Assembly: GCA_934574045.1 (NCBI GenBank)
Contig: CAKTMK010000058.1
Coordinates: 1-9,076, forward strand
Direction of reading: 5' to 3'
Source of the DNA: an uncultured Oscillibacter sp.
Lineage (GTDB): Bacteria > Bacillota > Clostridia > Oscillospirales > Oscillospiraceae
DNA length: 9,076 nt
Notes under the pieces: model-generated
What the model was told of the DNA's origin: nothing
What the model saw: the letters and a program-made list of their open reading frames with translations, nothing else
Databases searched by the model: none
In this document: positions 1 through 8,095 of the stretch, piece by piece
How positions within the stretch are numbered: position 1 is the first letter of the stretch
Layout of the letters: each line of letters opens with the position of its first letter
Translations under genes and position numbers: made by a program

Positions 1-694
1 CTCTGCGGCGGTCAGCGCCATGCGCGGCGTGCTGATGCGCTCCACGGCGGGGTCGTTGGCAAGGTTGGAGAACATCACCGTCCGGTCGATGGCTCCGGTG
101 CGCTTGAACTCGCTGACGAAAAATTCCGACTCCTCAAAGGTGATGCCGATGGCGGCGAACACCACGGCGAAGTTGGACGCCTCGTCCCCCCGCACCTTAG
201 CCTGACGGGCGATCTGCGCCGCCAGATTCGCGTGGGGCAGGCCGGAGCCGGAGAAGATGGGCAGCTTCTGCCCGCGGACCAGCGTATTCAGTCCGTCGAT
301 GGTGGAAACGCCGGTCTGGATGAACTCATTGGGATAGTCCCGGGCGGCGGGGTTCATGGGCAGGCCGTTGATATCCCGGTACTCCTCCGCCAGAATGGCG
401 GGGCCGCCGTCAATCGGCTCACCCATGCCGTTGAACACCCGGCCCAGCATATCGGCGGAAACGCCCAGCTGGAGCGGGTGGCCCAGAAAGCGCACCTTGG
501 ACTGGGCCAGATTGATGCCGGCGGCGGAGTCAAAGAGCTGGACCACAGCGGTGTCGCCGTTGACCTCCAGCACCTTGCCTCTGCGGATGGAGCCGTCATG
601 CAGCTCCACCTCCACCAGCTCGTCATAGGTCACGCCCTCGACCTCGCGCACCATCATCAGAGGGCTGACGATCTGCTCTACGGTGCGGTATTCC

Positions 695-702
<8 letters not shown>
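1..702 (-). CDS. ntpB: V-type ATP synthase/ATPase subunit B, N-terminal half (partial)
   Basis: Regulatory, non-catalytic nucleotide-site subunit of the cytoplasmic A3B3 head of a V/A-type ATPase. The ATG at 702-700 follows GGGAGG by 7-8 bases and overlaps the last 8 bases of ntpA, so translational coupling is likely. The reading frame is open for 234 codons to the window edge; the family is about 460 residues, so roughly half is present. It starts MIKEYRT and shows the beta-barrel region (residues 1-75, ending near VRFLGHPLQLGV), then FSGSGLPH at about 150-157. That sequence replaces a true P-loop and is diagnostic of B rather than A. AAIGITFEE, TGAIDRTVMF and the end of a TPRMALTAAE motif follow. 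No defects are visible in this half. Subunit D would be expected beyond the left edge. Identification is by family motifs and gene order. Confidence 0.96.
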
Positions 703-2476
<1,774 letters not shown>

Positions 2477-2518
2477 TACCCTCTTTCAGGTCAGATTCGC
2501 TTCAAAACCGGGCGCGTC

Positions 2519-2836
2519 TCACAGGATGTCCGCGCCCACCGCCCGCTCGATCGAGCTTTGGATGTTCTTCTTTCCGATGCCAAGGGAGCCGGCCCGGCCG
2601 GGGATCAGGATGATCGCCGGCCGCAGCTCGTCCTTGTACCGGTCCAGCACGTCCGTCAGCTCCGCGGCGAGCTGCTCTGTCAGATAGATCACGGCGCAGT
2701 CGCCCTTTGCCAGCTCGTGGATCTTCCGGCGGGCCTCCTCCGGCTGGGAGACGGGATACGTATCCAGTCCCAGCGCGCGAAAGCCCATCACGGATTCCCA
2801 GTCGCCCACCACCGCGATCCGATAAGTCGCTGCCAT
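2519..2836 (-). CDS. ntpG: V-type ATP synthase subunit F (central stalk; NtpG in enterococcal naming)
   Basis: Small central-stalk subunit (105 residues, normal for the family) that binds subunit D and turns inside the A3B3 head. The N-terminus RIAVVGDWESVMGFRALGL is the typical first beta strand and loop. A Rossmann-like fold follows, with CAVIYLTEQLA, RPAIILIPG and the characteristic end GSLGIGKKNIQSSIERAVGADIL. The ATG at 2836-2834 is preceded by GAGGAG 11 bases upstream, rather far. A second ATG 7 bases upstream, out of frame, is created by a tandem 7-base duplication. An in-frame TGA just upstream rules out an earlier start. It lies 15 bases after subunit C and 42 before subunit A. In archaeal-style naming this is AhaF/AtpF. 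Confidence 0.94.
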   Translation of the reverse strand: MAATYRIAVVGDWESVMGFRALGLDTYPVSQPEEARRKIHELAKGDCAVIYLTEQLAAELTDVLDRYKDELRPAIILIPGRAGSLGIGKKNIQSSIERAVGADIL

Positions 2837-2843
2837 CTGCCAT
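2830..2843 (-). repeat. 7-bp tandem duplication (ATGGCAG x2) at the start of ntpG
   Basis: Read on the minus strand the sequence is ATGGCAG ATGGCAG directly after the GAGGAG SD. The first ATG (2843-2841) is near the SD but out of frame and opens a shadow frame. The second ATG (2836-2834) begins the recognisable subunit F protein. Removing one unit would leave GGAG-TGTG-ATG in frame, which suggests the second copy arose by slipped-strand duplication. Confidence 0.7.
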
Positions 2844-2851
2844 CACACTCC

Positions 2852-3847
2852 TCACGTCCGAAGCCGCGCGCGGATGACCTCCGGCGCCAGCTTCGCGGCC
2901 CGGCCCATCAGCAGAATGCGCACGTTCGTATACTCCCGCTCCCGCGCGGCCAGATAGCTGACCAGCGGCGCCTCGCCGAAGGCGATCAGCCCCGCTCCGG
3001 CCAGGTAGCCGGACACCGCGTCGTCGCACAGCTTTTCAAACTCCGTCAGCGGGCCGCCGCCCAGCGCGTCCGCCCCGGCCTGCGCCGCCGCCGCCAGCTC
3101 CGTGGAGCCGTACAGCTCCGCAAGGCCCGCGCCGCCGTTTTCCGCGGCGGTCAGCAGCCCCGCCTCGCCCACGGTCCCGCCGGGGACCAGCGCGCCCCGC
3201 AGGAACGCGGCGGTCTTGCCCATGCGCAGCGTCCGCACCAGCGCCCGGAGGTTCGCCGCGTCGATCCGGGCGCGGACGTAGCCCTGCAAAAACTCGCTCC
3301 CGGAGCGCTCCGCCGTCTCCGTCTCGTCCCGGAACTGCCAGCGGTCCAGCGCAAGATCGCTGAGCTGGGGGTCCCGGGTGGCGTCCAGCGTCTCCTTGGC
3401 CTCCCGCGCCGCCGCGGCCAGCGTGGCGGGCAGACGGTCCAGCTCTCCGGCGGTCAGCGCCGCCTTCAGCTCCGCCGCAGGAACGCGGCCCAGCTCCACC
3501 AGCATCCGGTCCGGGTCCGCCCCGACGGCCTGCGCCTTCAGAACGGCCTTGACGTTGTGATAATCGTACTTCAGCCGGAAAATGTCCAGATAATTTTCGT
3601 CTGGAACACTGTCCTGCAAGTCGTGTAAGGTCTCTTCCCTTGCCGCCGAGATCGCCGCGTCCATCGTCTCCGGGCTTTTCAGGCTCATGGTGGGATAGCC
3701 GTTTTCCCGCAGGAGCTTGACCGCTTCCTCGTCAGTCTGGGCCGTCAGGATCTGCTCCATCTGCCCGTCGGTCAGCAGTCCGGTCTCCATAGCGCGGATG
3801 CGGGCGGAGACGGCCAGATAATCGGTGTCCCTGATTTTCTTAGGCAA
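2852..3847 (-). CDS. ntpC: V-type ATP synthase subunit C (d/AC39-type rotor-to-stalk socket)
   Basis: Funnel-shaped helical subunit of the vATP-synt_AC39 family (331 residues; usual 320-350) that couples the central stalk to the K rotor ring. The protein is almost wholly helical. Recognisable segments are DTDYLAVSARIRAMETGLL at the N-terminus, YDYHNVKAVLKA at about 114-125, ARIDAANLRALVRTLRMGK in the middle repeat, and EREYTNVRILLMGRAAKL near the end, typical of the family. The start is a TTG (3847-3845) preceded by AGGGGGA with about 6-7 bases between; the first in-frame ATG is residue 20, inside the conserved N-terminus, so TTG is preferred. It begins 12 bases after the subunit E stop. Alanine-rich and GC-rich stretches (about residues 140-160 and 240-270) are notable but need not be abnormal. 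Confidence 0.93.
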   Translation of the reverse strand: MPKKIRDTDYLAVSARIRAMETGLLTDGQMEQILTAQTDEEAVKLLRENGYPTMSLKSPETMDAAISAAREETLHDLQDSVPDENYLDIFRLKYDYHNVKAVLKAQAVGADPDRMLVELGRVPAAELKAALTAGELDRLPATLAAAAREAKETLDATRDPQLSDLALDRWQFRDETETAERSGSEFLQGYVRARIDAANLRALVRTLRMGKTAAFLRGALVPGGTVGEAGLLTAAENGGAGLAELYGSTELAAAAQAGADALGGGPLTEFEKLCDDAVSGYLAGAGLIAFGEAPLVSYLAAREREYTNVRILLMGRAAKLAPEVIRARLRT

Positions 3848-3859
3848 TCCGCTTCCCCC

Positions 3860-4453
3860 TTACTGCGCCCGCGGGAACAGAAGCCCCGCGACCTCGCCCG
3901 CCGTCTCCTCCTTCTGTAGGCGAAGCAGCGTATCAAAGGTGCAGTTGACCTCCACGTTCCCGTTGACGAGAATAAAGCCGCCCTTCAGCTCCCGCGTCTG
4001 AGCGGAGAGGGTCAGATGGCCGTTCAGCTTCCGGTTTGCCGCGTCCACCGCGGCCTGACCGATCCGCTCCCGGTCCGCCGGGGAGAACACCGCCTCACCC
4101 CGGCCGTCCGGCGCGGCCTGTACCAGCAGCTCCGCAGCCGCGGCGATATACTGCTTCTCCGGCAGGGCGCGCAGCGCCTCCAGCGCCCGGGCGAAGGCGT
4201 TCTCCACCTGCGTCTGGCGCTCGGCGAGCAGCTCTCTGCGCGCCTCCATCTGCGCCACGCTGACCAGACGCTCCTCCCGCTCCGCGGCGGCCTTTTCGTT
4301 TTTCGCCCGGGCGTCCGCGGCTTCCCGCTCCGCCTGCGCGCGATACTTCCCGGCGATCTCCGCCGCCTCGGCCTCCGCCGCGGCCAGCAGCCGGTCGGTC
4401 TCCGCCTTCGTCTCGGCGGCGATCCGGCCCGTGATCTTTTCAATGCCGTTCAT
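3860..4453 (-). CDS. ntpE: V-type ATP synthase subunit E (peripheral stalk)
   Basis: Peripheral-stalk subunit (197 residues, normal) that pairs with the small coiled-coil subunit NtpF to tie the A3B3 head to the membrane stator. Residues 1 to about 95 form a long charged helix rich in Ala, Glu, Arg and Lys, the expected right-handed coiled coil. The C-terminal globular domain, from about 100 on, contains YIAAAAELLVQAA, then ELKGGFILVNGNVEVNCTFDTLL, a typical V-ATPase E signature. The ATG at 4453-4451 follows GGGAGG by 8 bases. It lies 25 bases downstream of ntpK and 12 upstream of ntpC. Sequence conservation of this family is low, so the call leans on the C-terminal signature and gene order. 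Confidence 0.92.
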   Translation of the reverse strand: MNGIEKITGRIAAETKAETDRLLAAAEAEAAEIAGKYRAQAEREAADARAKNEKAAAEREERLVSVAQMEARRELLAERQTQVENAFARALEALRALPEKQYIAAAAELLVQAAPDGRGEAVFSPADRERIGQAAVDAANRKLNGHLTLSAQTRELKGGFILVNGNVEVNCTFDTLLRLQKEETAGEVAGLLFPRAQ

Positions 4454-4478
4454 GTCGAAGCCCTCCCTGTCCTCGGGA

Positions 4479-4970
4479 TCAGCCGATGTTCAGGATCATC
4501 AGCATGGAAGCCAGCAGGGACAAGATGGCGTAAAACTCCACGGTGATGCACAGCACCATGCCCTTGGACCAGTCGTCCGGCTTCTTGGCCAGAATGTTGA
4601 TGGAACCGGCGGCCACGCGGCCCTGCGCGATGGCGGAGAACAGGCCGCCCAGCGCCATGGGCAGGCACGCCGCGAAATAGCGCAGGCCCTCCTGCACGGT
4701 CAGGTCGAACGCGGAGCCGCCGCCGCCCAGCAGGCCCATGCGGAAGATGGCGAAGAACCACACCACCAGACCGTACAGTCCCTGCGTGCCGGGAATGACC
4801 TGAAGGATCAGCACCTTGCCGAACTTGCTGGGGTCCTGGCACAGCAGGCCCGTGCCCGCCTCACCGGCGCAGCCGGTGCCCTTTGCAGAACCGATCCCGG
4901 GAAGCACCGCCGCAAGACCCGCGCCCAGCAGCGCCAGCGCCAAACCGCCGAAAGCCTCAAAAAATCCCAT
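4479..4970 (-). CDS. ntpK: V-type ATP synthase subunit K (16-kDa rotor ring subunit, probable Na+ binding)
   Basis: Membrane proteolipid forming the rotor ring (163 residues). Four transmembrane helices are visible at about 8-30, 52-78, 95-120 and 136-162: a duplicated hairpin. Only the second hairpin has the ion-carrying glutamate (E145 in TVEFYAIL), as in E. hirae NtpK. Other residues matching the E. hirae Na+ site are T62 and Q63 (IPGTQGLYG), Y66, and Q116 (SAIAQGRVA). The backbone ligand Leu is Ile59. The second-half spacing Q116 to E145 equals the E. hirae 29. The helix 2-3 loop has about eight extra residues including LLGGGGSAF. The start ATG (4970-4968) follows a perfect AAGGAGG by 8 bases; this SD overlaps the ntpI stop. 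Ion choice is inferred, not shown. Confidence 0.96.
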   Translation of the reverse strand: MGFFEAFGGLALALLGAGLAAVLPGIGSAKGTGCAGEAGTGLLCQDPSKFGKVLILQVIPGTQGLYGLVVWFFAIFRMGLLGGGGSAFDLTVQEGLRYFAACLPMALGGLFSAIAQGRVAAGSINILAKKPDDWSKGMVLCITVEFYAILSLLASMLMILNIG

Positions 4971-4983
4971 GATGTTTTCCTCC

Positions 4984-6924
4984 TTAGTCGTTTATGATGT
5001 CCACGTATTTTGTATGGATTGCAAGGGGGCGGAAGGGCTTTCCGCCGTCCTCATAGAACTTGTTGAAATACTCCAGACACTGGAGCCGCAGGTCGTGCAC
5101 GTAGCAGCCCAGCAGGTTCAGCGCGAAGTTCAGCGCGTTGCCCGCGGCGGAGATCAGAATGAACACCACCGCGTTGCCGGGGATCGCGCCCAGCGTGTTG
5201 AACACCTGCGCGATCACGCTGCCCGCCAGCATCAGCGCCATCAGACGGGAGTAGGACAGCACGTCGCCGAAGATGCCCGTCACGCCGTTGTACACCGCGC
5301 CGAACACCGCCGTGACCTTGCCGAAGCCCTTGGCGTTCCGCCCCGCGCCGATGCACAGCATCACCGCGCCCACGGCCAGCACCACCGGCACGCCGCCGGG
5401 ACTTCCGATGCCCAGCACCGCCAGCGCCACGCCCAGATAGATGACCCACCACGTCACGTCGTCGAAAACGGCGTCCGCGATCTGTCCGCGCCGGACCTTC
5501 TTCACCACGTCGATGGCCATGCCCGTGATGATCTGCACGAAGCCGAGGCACATGGAGCCGACGAGGATCATCAGCGTGTCGTTGAGAGGGGTGAACAGCG
5601 CCGGAAGCGCGAACTCGGAGCCGGGACGCAGGATGCCCATGAGCTGCGTCAGGAAATCTCCGAAGAAGCCGCCGGTAAGCGCGCCCATGATAAAGGTGCT
5701 CACGCCGCACAGGCCCAGCAGCCCGAAGAAATGCTCCATCGTCCCCTTGGGCCGGTACTTTTTCAGAACGATCACCGACGCCAGCATCATCAAAAGCCCG
5801 TAGCCCATGTCCGCCATCATGACGCCGTAAAACAGAATGAAAAACGGCGCCATCAGCGGGTTGGGGTCCAGACTGCCGTAAGCCGGGAGAGAGTACATCT
5901 CCGTGACCATGTTCAGCGGCTTGGTGAACCAGTTGTTCTTCAGCTGGACGGGGACCTCGGCATATTCCTCCTCCGCGGGGTCCGAGGTCTCCCACGCGCA
6001 GTCCCGGCCGCTCAGCAGCGCGGCCAGCTTTTCCTCCGCCCCGGCGGGGACCCAGCCCTCAAAGTAGACCACGGTTCCGTCGGTCATCAGTCGCTGAGCG
6101 CCGGTCTCCTGCGCTTGCTCCGCCGCCAGACGATCGGCATAGAGCCGCAGCTCGTCTCGCATACCGCCGCAGGAGGCCAGCTCCTTCAGGACCTCCTCCC
6201 GCCGGGCGGCGTTCTCCGCCAGTGAGCCGTCCAGAGCCGCCAGATTCTCGGCGGGCGTTCCGGTCAGGCTCGGGAACGAAGTCACGCTGAAGCCCGCGCG
6301 GCGCAGAAGCTCCATCGCCGCCGTCTCGTCCGCCCGGTGGCAGACCAGTAGCAGGTACTGCTGCGTCTTGTCCGCTCCGGCGGGGTACAGCTCTGCGGCG
6401 GCGGCCTCGCTCAGCTCCGCCCGCAGCGCCCCCACGTCCGTCCCGGCGGGACAGACGCCCAGCCGGAACACGGCGTGGGCCGTGTCCCGCGTCTCCAGCG
6501 GGAAGTCCAGCGTTTTCCACGGCGCCAGCGCCGCAGACTGGGCCGTCAGCCGCTCCCGCTCCGCGTCAAGGGTCGTCAGCTTTGCCGTCAGCCCGTTGAT
6601 CCGGCCGCAGGCCTCCTTGGCCCGCCGGGCGGCGTCCGCGCTCAAAAAGTCCGACTCCTTCACGGGCCTGCGCTGGATGAACAGCCCGTCCTTTGTCTGT
6701 GCGAAGCGCCGGAGCGCATCCAGCGCGGAAGCGGCGTCCGCCGCCTCGCCCTTCGTCTCGGCCAGCGCCGAGCCGCTCCGCCGCAGGAAGTCCGGCCAGC
6801 CGTCCGCCAGATGGTCCGGCTCGCTGATCTCCACGCAGCCAAGGCGGAGGAGCGCCCGCAGCAGCTCCTCCCGCTCCTGCGCCATCGCCGCCACGCGGAG
6901 CCGTTTCATTTTTACGATGGCCAT
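4984..6924 (-). CDS. ntpI: V-type ATP synthase subunit I (membrane stator, a-subunit)
   Basis: Membrane stator (646 residues; family about 640-680) with a cytoplasmic N-terminal arm and a C-terminal membrane domain giving the two ion half-channels. Residues 1-330 are soluble, with long helical hairpins (about 50-135 and 225-275). The membrane part begins after NNWFTKPLNMVTEMYSLP (330-347), followed by MAPFFILFYGVMMADMGYGL and about seven to eight helices. R560 in GDVLSYSRLMA and R613 in YVHDLRLQCLEYFNKFYE are the conserved buried arginines that face the rotor glutamate. The ATG (6924-6922) directly abuts the TAA of ntpF with only a weak GAAG upstream, so translation is probably coupled; a second in-frame ATG is residue 6. 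The stop lies 13 bases before ntpK. Confidence 0.96.
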   Translation of the reverse strand: MAIVKMKRLRVAAMAQEREELLRALLRLGCVEISEPDHLADGWPDFLRRSGSALAETKGEAADAASALDALRRFAQTKDGLFIQRRPVKESDFLSADAARRAKEACGRINGLTAKLTTLDAERERLTAQSAALAPWKTLDFPLETRDTAHAVFRLGVCPAGTDVGALRAELSEAAAAELYPAGADKTQQYLLLVCHRADETAAMELLRRAGFSVTSFPSLTGTPAENLAALDGSLAENAARREEVLKELASCGGMRDELRLYADRLAAEQAQETGAQRLMTDGTVVYFEGWVPAGAEEKLAALLSGRDCAWETSDPAEEEYAEVPVQLKNNWFTKPLNMVTEMYSLPAYGSLDPNPLMAPFFILFYGVMMADMGYGLLMMLASVIVLKKYRPKGTMEHFFGLLGLCGVSTFIMGALTGGFFGDFLTQLMGILRPGSEFALPALFTPLNDTLMILVGSMCLGFVQIITGMAIDVVKKVRRGQIADAVFDDVTWWVIYLGVALAVLGIGSPGGVPVVLAVGAVMLCIGAGRNAKGFGKVTAVFGAVYNGVTGIFGDVLSYSRLMALMLAGSVIAQVFNTLGAIPGNAVVFILISAAGNALNFALNLLGCYVHDLRLQCLEYFNKFYEDGGKPFRPLAIHTKYVDIIND

Positions 6925-7239
6925 TTACTGCTTCACAACCTTTCCAACGATGCGCGCCACAGCCGCGGACATATGCTCCTGCGCTTCCCGCGCCAGCGCC
7001 TCCCGCTGCTTTGCCGCGTCCGCCCGCAGCGTCTCGCAGCGGGTCTGCGCCCGTTCCTCTGCGGTCTGAAGAAGGCGCTTGCGCTCCTCTGCGGCCTGCG
7101 CCCGCGTCTGCGTCAGAAGCGCCTGACCGTCCTTTTCCGCCTGCGCGGTCAGCTCCTTTGCCCGCTGCTCCGCCGCGGCCTTCTGCGCGCGGCTCTCGGC
7201 TTCCGCCTTCTCAATGATCCCGATCGCTTCCATGGACAT
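6925..7239 (-). CDS. ntpF: V-type ATP synthase small peripheral-stalk subunit (G/H; NtpF)
   Basis: A 104-residue, almost entirely helical, charged protein. It starts MSMEAIGIIEKAEAESRAQK, has long Ala/Glu/Arg/Gln heptad-like stretches and ends with AAVARIVGKVVKQ. This fits the small coiled-coil partner of subunit E in bacterial and archaeal V/A-type peripheral stalks (NtpF in E. hirae, AhaH in archaea). Its place as first ATPase gene, directly before subunit I, supports this strongly, since low-complexity coiled coils cannot be identified by sequence alone. The ATG at 7239-7237 follows GAGGTGA by about 6 bases; a second ATG two codons on is possible. The stop TAA abuts the ntpI ATG. The region around the start can fold so that CATATCG pairs with CGAGTATG. 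Confidence 0.88.
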   Translation of the reverse strand: MSMEAIGIIEKAEAESRAQKAAAEQRAKELTAQAEKDGQALLTQTRAQAAEERKRLLQTAEERAQTRCETLRADAAKQREALAREAQEHMSAAVARIVGKVVKQ

Positions 7240-7290
7240 ACTCGATCACCTCGCTTTCGACGATATGCTCTCGCGCTGCTTTTTCAATGA

Positions 7291-7356
7291 AATACCATAC
7301 CCGGTTTCTGGTTTGGTATTCTGCGGCAGCCGCACCGCAGCGCTGGTAAAAACCGG
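7291..7356 (-). promoter_or_regulatory. Candidate structured leader RNA with pseudoknot upstream of the ATPase operon
   Basis: Read on the minus strand, AATACCAAACC (7320-7310) pairs with GGTATGGTATT (7301-7291) in 10 of 11 positions around an 8-base loop AGAAACCG. That loop is complementary over all eight bases (one G-U) to CGGTTTTT at 7355-7348. Between these arms CTGCGG (7340-7335) can pair with CCGCAG (7326-7321). The result would be an H-type pseudoknot enclosing a small hairpin, ending about 50 bases before the ntpF start. The wobble pair works only in the minus-strand RNA (the plus strand has C-A), which favours a role in the ATPase transcript. I do not recognise a known riboswitch class; an inverted-repeat protein site is an alternative. 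Confidence 0.4.
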
Positions 7357-7403
7357 AATGAAAAGGGAGCAGAACATCTTCCTTTCGGAAAAAGCCCTGC
7401 TCC
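7357..7403 (-). terminator. Terminator-like hairpin between the DivIVA-like gene and the ATPase operon
   Basis: On the minus strand GGAGCAG (7403-7397) pairs perfectly with CTGCTCC (7372-7366). A further stem, TTTTCC with GGAAGA, sits inside and is closed by a GAAA tetraloop. It is followed by CTTTTCATT, a weak U-tract. It begins 7 bases after the DivIVA-like stop. It may be a leaky terminator or a processing/stability element that sets different levels for the two parts of the cluster. Confidence 0.45.
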
Positions 7404-7410
7404 TAGATCG

Positions 7411-7968
7411 TCATTTTTTTTGATTGTCTACGGCAGAAACGATTTCCTCAAGTTTCTTGCCAGTCTGGTCCATTGCGCGGGGGAGCTGGGTCAGGCTGAC
7501 CTCGATCTTGCGAAGCTCCGCCGCGGCCTGTCCCGCGGTGGCGCTGAATGCGCTGCTCATTTCCTGATACTGCCGCCGCACGTCGACGATCAATGCGTTC
7601 AGGCGCATCGTGGTGGCGGATTCCAACTCGCTGGCCCGCCGCCGGGCCTGACATTCGATGTCCCCCACCTGCGAGCGCACCTCGCGGTAGGACTGGGCCT
7701 GGGGCCGCAGCTCGTCCAGCTCGGCGGTCAGCGCCCGGATCTGCTCGCGCAGGGCCTCGGTCTCCTTCTTTGCGGCGTCCTCCCGCTCCCGCAGGGACTG
7801 CTCCATCTGTGTGCGCAGCGATTCGTTTTCCGCGCGCAGGCTGCCGTTTTCCCGCTGGAGAGCCTCCAGCGCCTCGGTATTTTCCTGCGCCGTCTTCTGA
7901 ATATACTGAATGACTTCTTCCTTGTCAAAGCCGCCGAACGCAACGCTCTTGAAATTTCGTGCTTCCAT
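7411..7968 (-). CDS. DivIVA-like coiled-coil protein
   Basis: A 185-residue soluble protein. The N-terminal FKSVAFGGFDKEEVIQYIQK resembles the short DivIVA/GpsB membrane-binding region (F, then GFD-x-x-E-V, then a Y/F-I/L helix). Long coiled coil follows at about residues 27-100 (heptads rich in Leu, Glu, Arg, Gln), then another helical part at about 104-178 with no transmembrane segment. DivIVA-family proteins bind curved membranes and organise division or polar growth; here that function is only inferred. The frame is open upstream to a GTG at 8052, but the ATG at 7968-7966 has a good SD (GAGG, 8 bases away). The earlier start would sit almost on the predicted transcription start, so 7968 is chosen. 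It is the first gene of the minus-strand cluster, 171 bases ahead of ntpF. The last codons run through eight A residues. It could be a V-ATPase-associated localisation factor or an unrelated neighbour. Confidence 0.75.
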   Translation of the reverse strand: MEARNFKSVAFGGFDKEEVIQYIQKTAQENTEALEALQRENGSLRAENESLRTQMEQSLREREDAAKKETEALREQIRALTAELDELRPQAQSYREVRSQVGDIECQARRRASELESATTMRLNALIVDVRRQYQEMSSAFSATAGQAAAELRKIEVSLTQLPRAMDQTGKKLEEIVSAVDNQKK

Positions 7969-7998
7969 CGCCGCTTCCTCTCCGTCCGCCCGCGGCAC

Positions 7999-8043
7999 GC
8001 CGCCTGCGGGCGCAGCGGCTGGGCGCTCCCTGTTAAGCCGCTG
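7999..8043 (-). promoter_or_regulatory. Leader with two mutually exclusive hairpins before the DivIVA-like gene
   Basis: In the predicted 5' UTR of about 92 bases, CAGCGGCT (minus strand, 8043-8036) can pair with AGCCGCTG (8020-8013) in a perfect 8-bp stem. Alternatively the same GCCGCTGC bases (8019-8012) can pair with the downstream GCA-G-GCGGC (8007-7999) in an 8-bp stem with one bulge and a 4-base loop. Both cannot form at once. No U-tract follows either, so an effect on translation would be more likely than termination. GC-rich DNA gives such pairs by chance, so support is modest. Confidence 0.3.
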
Positions 8044-8066
8044 TCGTCTCACTTCATTTTCTCCGC

Positions 8067-8095
8067 ATTATAGCACAAGCCCTCTTTTTTTACAA
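8067..8095 (-). promoter_or_regulatory. Sigma70-type promoter for the DivIVA-like gene / ATPase cluster
   Basis: On the minus strand TTGTAA (-35, 8095-8090), a 17-base spacer and a perfect TATAAT (-10, 8072-8067). The transcript would start near 8060, giving a leader of about 92 bases before the ATG at 7968. I found no equally good promoter closer to the ATPase genes, so readthrough from here is likely to contribute to their expression. Confidence 0.75.

Noticed and set aside
4816..6225. 469-codon open frame on the plus strand opposite subunits K and I
   Set aside because: Antisense shadow with low-complexity His/Arg/Gln composition; the minus-strand genes have clear motifs and SDs.
7260..7286. 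Possible promoter TTGAAA-N16-TATCGT just before ntpF
   Set aside because: The -10 match is poor and transcription would begin inside the ntpF SD, leaving almost no leader.
7414..7421. Run of eight A bases (minus strand) at the end of the DivIVA-like gene as a slippage site
   Set aside because: It lies at the last two lysine codons before the stop, so slippage would alter only the tail; no sign of selected recoding.
7423..7451. Possible promoter TTGAGG-N17-GACAAT near the end of the DivIVA-like gene
   Set aside because: Only 4 of 6 matches in each box within coding DNA; too weak to call without 5'-end data.
7969..8052. N-terminal extension of the DivIVA-like protein from a GTG at 8052
   Set aside because: It would start about 8 bases from the predicted transcript start without an SD. 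The added residues are Arg/Pro/Ala-rich and unlike the family, while the ATG at 7968 has a well-placed SD.
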